This document shows positions 8,688-15,139 of a stretch of 36,193 nt of DNA, one piece after another. Every line of letters begins with the position of its first letter. The first letter of the stretch is position 1. The translations under genes were made by a program, and so were the position numbers. The notes below the pieces were generated by a model. It was not told the origin of the DNA and searched no databases. It saw only the letters and a list, made by a program, of their open reading frames with translations. The stretch is from Phycisphaerae bacterium (GTDB taxonomy: Bacteria > Planctomycetota > Phycisphaerae > UBA1845 > PWPN01): the NCBI GenBank assembly GCA_012729395.1, contig JAAYDF010000341.1, positions 1 to 36,193 on the forward strand, written 5' to 3'.

Positions 8688-10169
8688 ATGACGGCACGCC
8701 GGATCATCTGGACATGGACGGTCTTCCTGGCGGTTGTGGCCTGCGTTGGGGGCACGATCGGCTACGGCACGTATCACCGCAGCGACCTTTACCGGCTGCA
8801 GCTCGAGCAGGAACTGACCGCGTTCTTCGGGTTGCCGGTCGATGTAGGGGCCGTTCGGCCGCACAGTTTCACGACCCGCTCATTGTCCGGGTTGGCCGTC
8901 TGGCTCCCGGATCGCCGCGACCGCGTTTTCTACGCCCCATCCGTCCTCTGGGGGCGACACCCCGAAGGGGAAGGCAGCCGCATCGAGGTTCGCGGTGCCG
9001 AGTGGACCATCGGGTCGGAGGCGTGGTACCCCGACGATTACACGCGAGTGCTGCGGGCCAGCCTGCAACACGACTTTCGGCAATACAACGTGCGAGAAGT
9101 CCATCTGGCGGATTCGCGGATCATCTGGCCGCGGACGGACTTTCGGCTCACCATCGACGACGTGGCCGGGGCCGTGCGTTTCCATGACGACGGCACCGGT
9201 CAGGCGACCTTGACCTGTACCGTGCTCAACGGTCGCCCGGCAAACGAGCCGATCCGGATCGACGCTCGGCTGGACCCGGCCGCGGAGGAGTTTCTCCCCG
9301 AGGTCCGCCTGACGGTCCCGCCGCTGCCGTTGCCCACGCTGGGACTGGACGGACTCTTGACCTCACGAGTGACCCAGGGCTCGTTTGCCGGCCGGATCAC
9401 CTTTCGCCAGTTGGCGGGCGAGGATGAACTACAACTGGCGGGTCGGCTGGCGGACATTCGGCTCGAGGAGTTGACCGCTCGGCTGCCGGGCGGGGCGGTC
9501 TCGGCCCGGGTGGACCTCGACGTGCATGAGGCGTTGGTCCGCGGGCGAAAGCTGGCGTTGTTCGATTTCCGCGGCGACGTGTACGACCTCGACGTGGACG
9601 CCTTGCTGGCCCAGCAGGGCATGCCGCAGGTCGGGGGGCGGGCCAAGCTGCACCTGCATGGGGGGCGAGTCAGTGCACAGGGCATCGAGGTGCTCACCGC
9701 CAGCGGTGAGTGGCTTGGGGCCTCGTTGCCGGTCGTGAGTCAGGCGCTGCTGGGCGAACCGTCTTTGCCGGGCCGGTTCGATCTGCGTATCCACTCGCTG
9801 GCTGTGCAGGACAACGAGTTGACCAGCGCGGACCTGGAGTTGACCGCCATGCCCCCGGGGTCCGGGCCGGGCGTGATCCCGCGCAGCCTGCTCATGGAGG
9901 CGCTCGACCGGCTGAACGTGGCTTTGCCCGCAAGTTTGCTGCCCGAGCAGGTCGAGTACGTGCATGCCGGGGCGAGGATCCTCGCCGATCGAGAGCAGAT
10001 CCGCGTACTGGCGGGCAAAGGCCCGGCCGGTCCAGCCCTCGTGACCGTGCGGCTCTGGGGACGCGACATGCCGCTCATGGGTAATGCCCACCTGACCCTG
10101 GACGTCGCCCCGTTGCGTCAGCGTATCGATCCGCTCCTCGAACGCCTGCGAACATTGCTGGGCGATTAG
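8688..10169 (+). CDS. AsmA/YhdP-like membrane-anchored protein
   Basis: A 493-residue protein with one N-terminal membrane helix (about residues 6-27, RIIWTWTVFLAVVACVGGTI) and a long periplasmic part made of beta-strand repeats. The pattern of short alternating hydrophobic strands with LxGLxV, VxFxDxG and GxxxxRIDxxLD turns resembles AsmA-like proteins (AsmA, TamB, YhdP). These form hydrophobic grooves thought to carry phospholipids between membranes. No catalytic motif is visible. It is a single gene, divergent from the oxidoreductase and followed by a palindromic repeat element. The ATG at 8688 has no obvious Shine-Dalgarno but is the first Met before the helix. The family assignment rests on general pattern and is tentative; the membrane topology is firmer. 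Confidence 0.75.
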   Translation: MTARRIIWTWTVFLAVVACVGGTIGYGTYHRSDLYRLQLEQELTAFFGLPVDVGAVRPHSFTTRSLSGLAVWLPDRRDRVFYAPSVLWGRHPEGEGSRIEVRGAEWTIGSEAWYPDDYTRVLRASLQHDFRQYNVREVHLADSRIIWPRTDFRLTIDDVAGAVRFHDDGTGQATLTCTVLNGRPANEPIRIDARLDPAAEEFLPEVRLTVPPLPLPTLGLDGLLTSRVTQGSFAGRITFRQLAGEDELQLAGRLADIRLEELTARLPGGAVSARVDLDVHEALVRGRKLALFDFRGDVYDLDVDALLAQQGMPQVGGRAKLHLHGGRVSAQGIEVLTASGEWLGASLPVVSQALLGEPSLPGRFDLRIHSLAVQDNELTSADLELTAMPPGSGPGVIPRSLLMEALDRLNVALPASLLPEQVEYVHAGARILADREQIRVLAGKGPAGPALVTVRLWGRDMPLMGNAHLTLDVAPLRQRIDPLLERLRTLLGD

Positions 10170-10181
10170 GCCGCCTCGCCC

Positions 10182-10376
10182 CCCGTAGCGGTCGCGCCCC
10201 GTGGCGACCGGCGTACCAGCGCATTCCTCGGGTATCGCCCCTCCGAGAACTTCTATATTCTTACACGTCTACCGACATCCACGCGCCGGTCGCCACAGGG
10301 GGGGACCCCGCGAACGGCCATCGAGCAGGGCCCGCGGGGCCACGCGCCGGTCGCCACGGGGGGCGACCGCTACGGG
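10182..10376. repeat. Palindromic repeat element with roughly 34-bp inverted ends
   Basis: The left end CCCGTAGCGGTCGC, followed by GCCCCGTGGCGACCGGCGT, is matched in reverse by ACGCGCCGGTCGCCACGGGG plus GGCGACCGCTACGGG at 10342-10376. A third partial copy is at 10281-10307. The element fills the space between the AsmA-like gene and the small membrane-protein gene. It belongs to the same dispersed family as 29327-29425, 32005-32037 and 34157-34241. Confidence 0.8.
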
Positions 10377-10407
10377 AGGCACCGCCGTCAGCTATCCGTA
10401 CGGCGGG

Positions 10408-10776
10408 TCACATCGCGGCTTGGTACATCGGCAGCAGGGCCGCGACGAGGATCGCGATGACCCCAATCACCGTCAACAGGGCGGCTGCCGACGCCAGGAT
10501 CGCCAACGGCCCACGAACCGCCGGCATGATCAGCGCCGCGAGGCCCAACGCGATCGCCGGCATGGGCAGGACGATCAGCCATTGCGGGTTGGCCAGGAGC
10601 CACGCGACGGGCGCGGGCGGCCCGGAATCCGCGGCATACTCGCGAGTCAACCTGGGCCACGCCGTCGAACGCACCACCATCAGAGCCACCAAGGCCATTG
10701 CCCCGGTGAAGGTCGCGCGGATCGCCAGCCATAGCGACCATCCGCCTCGCCGGGGCAACGGGAGATCAATCGGCAC
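10408..10776 (-). CDS. Small three-helix membrane protein of unknown function
   Basis: A 122-residue protein with three predicted membrane helices: around LAIRATFTGAMALVALMVV, around WLIVLPMPAIALGLAALIM and the C-terminal stretch LAILASAAALLTVIGVIAIL. I chose the GTG at 10776 (VPIDLPLPRRGG) because AAGGAG lies seven bases before it; the longer frame to 10821 has no such site. This start overlaps the end of nth by 11 bp, indicating translational coupling with it. I recognise no family. The position after moaDE and nth says little about its role. Confidence 0.72.
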   Translation of the reverse strand: MPIDLPLPRRGGWSLWLAIRATFTGAMALVALMVVRSTAWPRLTREYAADSGPPAPVAWLLANPQWLIVLPMPAIALGLAALIMPAVRGPLAILASAAALLTVIGVIAILVAALLPMYQAAM

Positions 10777-11593
10777 CGTTCTGCTCCTTCCGCCTCGCGG
10801 CTTTCCCTTGCGGTGAGGCAAGCGAAAACGCCGAAGGACACAGCTTGCTCAGCGTGCAACCTTCGCAGTCCGGCTTGCGCGCGGGGCAGACTTTCCGCCC
10901 GTGCCAGATCAACGCATGGCTGGTATAGGTCCACGCATCCCGCGGCAGGATCCGCATCAGATCCTGCTCGATCTTGACCGCGTCCTTCTCGTCGCGGCTG
11001 GTCCAGGTGAGCCCGAGACGATGGGCAAGCCGACCGACGTGCGTATCCACGACCACTCCCTCGTTGAGCCCGAACCAGGTGCCCAGCACAACGTTGGCGG
11101 TCTTGCGGGCCACGCCCGGCAGTTGCGTCAACTCCTCCATGGTCGCCGGCACCTCGCCGCCAAACCGCTCAGCAATCGCCCGGCAGGCGCCGATGAGGCT
11201 CCGCGTCTTCTGCCGAAAGAAACCCGTGGAGTGCACGATGCGCTCGACGTCCGCCGGGTCCGCCGCCGCGAGGTCCGCCGCCGTGGGATACTTCGCGAAC
11301 AGCACCGGCGTGACCTTGTTGACCATCTCGTCGGTCGACTGGGCCGACAGGATCGTAGCGATGAGCAGGTGCAGCGCACTGCTATGCTGCAGGGCACAGT
11401 CGGCGATAGGGTACAGCTTGCGGAGCTGTGTGAGGATGCTGCGAGCGCGGCGACGTCGCTGCTCGACGGACTCATCCGTCGCTTCCGTCGGTGGAGGCTT
11501 CGGCGAACACCGGCGAGACGCGGCTGCCACACTCTTCGCGGTCGAGGCGGTGCTTTTCACTGGCTGGTTTTGCCGAGAGCCGGATCGGCCCAT
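10766..11593 (-). CDS. nth: Endonuclease III (DNA glycosylase/AP lyase)
   Basis: A 275-residue base-excision repair enzyme that removes oxidised pyrimidines and nicks the abasic site. The helix-hairpin-helix with the catalytic lysine is LPGVARKTANVVL, and the catalytic aspartate lies in VVDTHVGRLAHRLGL. The C-terminal [4Fe-4S] cluster has the exact Cys-X6-Cys-X2-Cys-X5-Cys spacing in CPARKPDCEGCTLSKLC. Homology starts around RRRARSILTQLRKLYP; the N-terminus has an extra basic, Ser/Lys-rich extension of about 45 residues compared with E. coli Nth. The ATG at 11593 is favoured by AAGGGGAAG just before it. The gene overlaps the upstream moaDE gene by 37 bp and the downstream membrane-protein gene by 11 bp. 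Confidence 0.95.
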   Translation of the reverse strand: MGRSGSRQNQPVKSTASTAKSVAAASRRCSPKPPPTEATDESVEQRRRRARSILTQLRKLYPIADCALQHSSALHLLIATILSAQSTDEMVNKVTPVLFAKYPTAADLAAADPADVERIVHSTGFFRQKTRSLIGACRAIAERFGGEVPATMEELTQLPGVARKTANVVLGTWFGLNEGVVVDTHVGRLAHRLGLTWTSRDEKDAVKIEQDLMRILPRDAWTYTSHALIWHGRKVCPARKPDCEGCTLSKLCPSAFSLASPQGKAARRKEQNGAD

Positions 11594-12243
11594 GTCGCTT
11601 CCCCTTGCGTCCAGATTTCCTTCTTCCAGATAGGCACATCGCGCTTGACTGCGTCGATGATCCATTGGCAAGCGGCAAAGGCGGCACCGCGGTGTGGGGC
11701 TGACACGACAATCGCCACCGAAACCTCACCCACCGCCAGCCGGCCCAGCCGGTGGGCCAGCACCGCCTCCCAGATGTCGAACCGCTCGATGGCTTGCTCG
11801 CGGATGGCGATCATCTGCCGAAGGCCCATCGATTCGTGAGCGCTGTATTCCAGGGCCGACAGCGGATTGGCGGACGACCCGTCGGCACGCACTACGCCCT
11901 CAAACGTGACCACCGCTCCGCACGAGCGGTCCGCGACCAGCCGGGCCAAAGCCCGCGTATCGATCGGCTCGAGCGTCAGAACCACCGGATCCCAGTCGCC
12001 ACCCGATACCGGAGGAATGACCGCCACCTCACCGCCGTCGGCGAGCGGGGTGCACGGGTCGGCATACGCCTCGTTGACCGCAAATCGCAACCCCGCCGCC
12101 CGCTCGCCCAGGGCCGGATGCCTCAGAAAAAGCAGCTCCACAAGATCCCCTAAGGTGGCCGGCGGGGCGAGGACGTACTCCATCTCGTTGCCGCCGACTG
12201 CGTCCGCGGCCGGGCCGAATAGCCTCACCTTGACGTGGATCAT
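11557..12243 (-). CDS. Fused MoaD-MoaE molybdopterin synthase
   Basis: A 228-residue fusion of both subunits of molybdopterin synthase, which converts cyclic pyranopterin monophosphate to molybdopterin. Residues 1-82 are a MoaD ubiquitin-like fold (VKVRLFGPAAD, GEVAVIPPVSGG) whose C-terminal Gly-Gly, residues 81-82, is the sulfur-carrying end in free MoaD. MoaE begins immediately after: RLGRLAVGEVSVAIVVSAPHR, AACQWIIDAVK and the active-site lysines in VPIWKKE. Because the Gly-Gly is internal, thiocarboxylation would need proteolytic release, as reported for mycobacterial MoaX, or MoaD here is only structural. The start at 12243 is the first Met of the domain; a GTG three codons earlier (12252) has the better-spaced GGGAG. 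No other moa gene is nearby. Confidence 0.92.
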   Translation of the reverse strand: MIHVKVRLFGPAADAVGGNEMEYVLAPPATLGDLVELLFLRHPALGERAAGLRFAVNEAYADPCTPLADGGEVAVIPPVSGGDWDPVVLTLEPIDTRALARLVADRSCGAVVTFEGVVRADGSSANPLSALEYSAHESMGLRQMIAIREQAIERFDIWEAVLAHRLGRLAVGEVSVAIVVSAPHRGAAFAACQWIIDAVKRDVPIWKKEIWTQGEATWADPALGKTSQ

Positions 12244-12292
12244 GTTCCGCACCGCATGGCTCCCAGCAAGCCTCCTGCCTGCGCCTGCCCTG

Positions 12293-12320
12293 ACCATAGC
12301 AGAACGTCAAGGCAGGTCAA
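12293..12320 (-). promoter_or_regulatory. Probable sigma-70-type promoter for moaDE-nth
   Basis: On the minus strand, TTGACC (12315-12320) is followed after 16 bases by TATGGT (12293-12298). Transcription would begin about 40 bases before the moaDE start. It lies in the gap between divergent moaDE and lysA. I found no equally good promoter for lysA in the rest of this 282-bp gap. Confidence 0.4.
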
Positions 12321-12525
12321 CCGGCGGCTTTGTCCCGGGGACGCGAGTCCGTGACGACATCGGCGGGTTGCCAATTGGCTACCGACCCACACGCGAATCA
12401 AGCGGGTCGTTCATGTTGACTTCTCCGCTGTAGTCGCGGACAGTGATGTGTTCCCGCTGCCCTGGGGGGTGGAATGTCTGCGTTTCCGCCGTTCGGTGCG
12501 GCGGCACGGAGCGAGATGCTGAGCC

Positions 12526-13812
12526 ATGGACCAGTTTGTTTATCGTGACGGCGAATTGTACTGCGAGAATGTGCCGGTCGCCCGCATTGCCGACGCGGTG
12601 GGCACCCCGACGTACGTCTACTCCGCGGCGACCTTCCGCGGCCACTACCGAGCCGTGACCGAGGGATTCCGCGACCTGCGGCCGATCATCTGCTACTCGA
12701 TCAAGAGCTGCCAGAACTTGCACATCCTCAAGCTGCTGGCCGGCCTGGGGGCGGGCATGGACGTGGTCAGCGGCGGCGAGCTGTATCGGGCCCTCAAGGC
12801 CGGCGCCGACCCCGCACGCATCGTCTATGCCGGCGTGGGCAAGAGCGACGCCGAGATCAACCAGGCCATCGACGCGGGCATCGGCTGGTTCAACATCGAG
12901 TCCGAGGCCGAGCTGGCCAACCTCGTCGAGATCGCCCGACAACGCCGACAGGTCGTCCGTGCTGCGCTGCGGGTCAACCCGGATGTCGATCCCAAGACGC
13001 ATCGCCATACCAGCACCGGCAAACGCGAATCCAAGTTCGGCGTCGACCTCGAACGCGCCCGCCGCGTGTTCGACGAGTTCGGCCGCAGCGAGCACGTCCG
13101 TCTCTGCGGCATCCATCTGCACATCGGCTCCCCGGTCTTCACCGTCGAGCCCTACGTCGAAGCGGTCACCAAGGCCCTCGATTTGATCGCCGAACTGCGG
13201 GCGGCCGGTTTCACCATCGACACACTCGACCTCGGCGGCGGCTTCGGGGCCAGCTACCACGACGGCCAGTCACCGATGCCCGGCGACTATGCCGCTCGCA
13301 TCGTGCCTCTGCTGAGGGGGCGGAACTTGCAGGTGATCATCGAGCCCGGCCGGTCCATCTCCGCCAACGCCGGTATCCTGCTCGCCCGCACCGTCTTCGT
13401 GAAACGCGGCGGCGACAAGCAGTTCATTATCATCGACGCGGCCATGACCGACCTGATCCGGCCGGCCCTGTATGATGCGTTCCACTTCGCCTGGCCGGCC
13501 GCGCCCGGCACGCGGTTCGTCCCGCCCGGCCGCCGCACCGACCTTGACATGCCCGGCTGCACCGCGGCGGATATCGTCGGCCCGGTCTGCGAGACCGCCG
13601 ACTTCCTCGCCCGCGACCGCAAGCTGCCGCCCGTGCAACGCGGCGACCTGATGGCCCTCTTCACCGCCGGTGCCTACGGCTTTGTCATGGCCAGCCACTA
13701 CAACTCGCGGCCCAACGCCGCAGAGATCCTCGTCGACGGCGATTCCTTCCGCATCATCCGCCGCCGTGAAACCTACGACGACCTCCTCGCCGCCGAGAAC
13801 CAACCCGAATAA
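12526..13812 (+). CDS. lysA: Diaminopimelate decarboxylase
   Basis: A 428-residue fold-III PLP decarboxylase that makes L-lysine from meso-diaminopimelate, the last step of the pathway. The PLP lysine is Lys60 in PIICYSIKSC, a variant of the usual YAVKAN. Further motifs are LGGGFGASY (phosphate binding), EPGRSISANAG, the catalytic Cys at about 355 in GPVCETADFL and the GAYGFVMASHYNSRP block with the PLP-contacting Tyr. HLHIGSP is also as in LysA. Related ornithine or carboxynorspermidine decarboxylases lack this full set. It is monocistronic, divergent from moaDE and convergent with potD, which begins 112 bp beyond its stop. Confidence 0.94.
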   Translation: MDQFVYRDGELYCENVPVARIADAVGTPTYVYSAATFRGHYRAVTEGFRDLRPIICYSIKSCQNLHILKLLAGLGAGMDVVSGGELYRALKAGADPARIVYAGVGKSDAEINQAIDAGIGWFNIESEAELANLVEIARQRRQVVRAALRVNPDVDPKTHRHTSTGKRESKFGVDLERARRVFDEFGRSEHVRLCGIHLHIGSPVFTVEPYVEAVTKALDLIAELRAAGFTIDTLDLGGGFGASYHDGQSPMPGDYAARIVPLLRGRNLQVIIEPGRSISANAGILLARTVFVKRGGDKQFIIIDAAMTDLIRPALYDAFHFAWPAAPGTRFVPPGRRTDLDMPGCTAADIVGPVCETADFLARDRKLPPVQRGDLMALFTAGAYGFVMASHYNSRPNAAEILVDGDSFRIIRRRETYDDLLAAENQPE

Positions 13813-13813
13813 C

Positions 13814-13922
13814 GAGCCGCGGGCTTCAGCCCGCGCGGTTCGTCTACTGGGATCGGCACTCACTTACTGGCATCGGCGCTCACTCCACCTGCAAACACCG
13901 CGCGGGCTGAAGCCCGCGGCTC
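13814..13922. terminator. Long inverted repeat between convergent lysA and potD
   Basis: The 26-bp arm starting GAGCCGCGGGCTTCAGCCCG (13814-13839) is repeated exactly in reverse at 13897-13922. Each arm also contains a smaller palindrome, GCGGGCTTCAGCCCGC. The 57-bp loop holds two copies of TACTGG.ATCGGC.CTCACT. The element occupies the whole gap between the two stop codons, so it is well placed as a two-way transcription barrier, although it has no T-run. The sequence also looks like a mobile or dispersed repeat, and the terminator role is inference. Confidence 0.6.
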
Positions 13923-13924
13923 GC

Positions 13925-15001
13925 TTACCGCGACTTCACCGCGGTCCACACCTCGTCGTACAGTCGCGTATCGTTGCCCACGTCTTCGAGGTACTCCATC
14001 TTTCGCATCAGCTCCTGCGAGGGGTAGATGGCCTCATCCGCCCGGTCGTCGGGTTCGATCAGCGACAGGGCCGCCTCGTTGGGCGTCGCGTACCGGTTGA
14101 AGTCCGACAACTTGGCCCCCACCTCCGGCTCCAGGATGTAGTTGATGAACTGGTGGGCGGCCTCGACGTGCCTGCTGCCGGAGGTCACGGTCATCGCGTC
14201 CACCCAGATCAGCGTGCCTTCCCGCGGGACCACGAAAGCCGCGTTGGGCTCCTCCTCGATCCCACGCATCGCGTCCCCATTGTACACAATCGCCAGGACC
14301 GCATCGCCCGAGACCACCTTGTTCTTGCCGCCCACGCCGCCCTCGAACCCGAGAAAATGCCGACTCTTCTTGGCCTGCAGGATCATCTCGCCCGCCGCCT
14401 TGAGGGCCTCCGGGTCGCGGCTGTTGATCGACTCGCCCCGCAGCTTCAACGCCGCCGCCAGCATGTCGCGCATCGAGTCAATCAGCACCAACGGCCCCGG
14501 CTGCCGCTCAGCGTCAAACACCAACGCCCACGTCGGCTCGATCTCGCCCACCTTGTCCTTGCGGTACATCAGCCCCATCGTGCCCCATTGGTAGGGCAGG
14601 CTGTAACGGCTCTCCGGATCGTAGCCCGGGTTGCGGAACGGCTCGCTGATATGCTTGCGGTTGGGAATCTTCTCCGCGTCCAACGCCTGGATCAGCCCCA
14701 GCTTCGCCAGCACCGGCACCGCGTGGTCCGACACCACGACCACGTCATACTGCTCGGTCCCGCCCGCATGCTGCAGCTTGGCCATCATCTCCTCGGTCGC
14801 CTCGTACACGTCGATCCGGGCCTTGATCCCCGTCGCCTTCTCGAATTCCGCCGGGATCTCCGGGTCGATGTACTCCGACCACATGTACACGTTGATCTGC
14901 TTCGTATCCGCCGCCTGACCCCCCTCGGGCGACCGCGAGCACCCCAACCCCAAGGCCCACACCACCATAGCCGCCGACACGGTCGCCAAGAGTCGTCTCA
15001 T
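13925..15001 (-). CDS. potD: Spermidine/putrescine ABC transporter substrate-binding lipoprotein
   Basis: A 358-residue extracytoplasmic polyamine-binding protein (PotD/PotF family). The start at 15001 has AGGAG eight bases upstream and gives a signal peptide with a lipobox ending at Cys21 (ALGLGC). The family opening INVYMWSEYIDPEIPAEFEKAT is present in order, then YDVVVVSDHAV, LPYQWGTMGLMYRKD and a C-terminal MEYLEDVG..TRLYDEVWT. It should deliver substrate to the PotABC complex encoded upstream (17303-20143). It would normally be the fourth gene of that operon, but an IS110 element and repeat debris of about 2.3 kb lie between potC and potD, so its expression may now depend on a different promoter. 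Confidence 0.9.
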   Translation of the reverse strand: MRRLLATVSAAMVVWALGLGCSRSPEGGQAADTKQINVYMWSEYIDPEIPAEFEKATGIKARIDVYEATEEMMAKLQHAGGTEQYDVVVVSDHAVPVLAKLGLIQALDAEKIPNRKHISEPFRNPGYDPESRYSLPYQWGTMGLMYRKDKVGEIEPTWALVFDAERQPGPLVLIDSMRDMLAAALKLRGESINSRDPEALKAAGEMILQAKKSRHFLGFEGGVGGKNKVVSGDAVLAIVYNGDAMRGIEEEPNAAFVVPREGTLIWVDAMTVTSGSRHVEAAHQFINYILEPEVGAKLSDFNRYATPNEAALSLIEPDDRADEAIYPSQELMRKMEYLEDVGNDTRLYDEVWTAVKSR

Positions 15002-15139
15002 CGCGTCTTCTCCTGTGGATCGAAGGAACTTGCTTGTCACGATTGGCCGTTACGATAGCCCCGCCCGCTAACGAGTCAAACCCCCGCTTGCCACAGAGCC
15101 GCGCCCAACAGAGCCGCGATCGTGAGGCGTCCCGCACCG
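15002..15139. other. Gap between potD and the IS110 transposase
   Basis: This 138-bp stretch is the leader of potD and must also contain the 3' boundary of the IS element. CACCGCTATGCGGTG (15135-15149) is a small palindrome spanning the transposase stop codon. Two copies of ACAGAGCCGCG occur at about 15096 and 15110. No convincing promoter motif was found, and the exact end of the element cannot be fixed without a second copy. Confidence 0.5.

Noticed and set aside
8194-8691. Plus-strand open frame of 165 codons reading LRVGGADS repeats
   Set aside because: It is the translation of the 24-bp tandem repeat followed by the heptad repeat (SNLQSAISNL). Both strands and several frames remain open for the same reason; it also runs into the true AsmA-like gene in a different frame.
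12379-13260. Minus-strand open frame of 293 codons antisense to lysA
   Set aside because: Its composition (Ala/Asp/Gly/Val rich, no domains) is typical of antisense frames in high-GC genes, and lysA in the other direction shows complete motifs.
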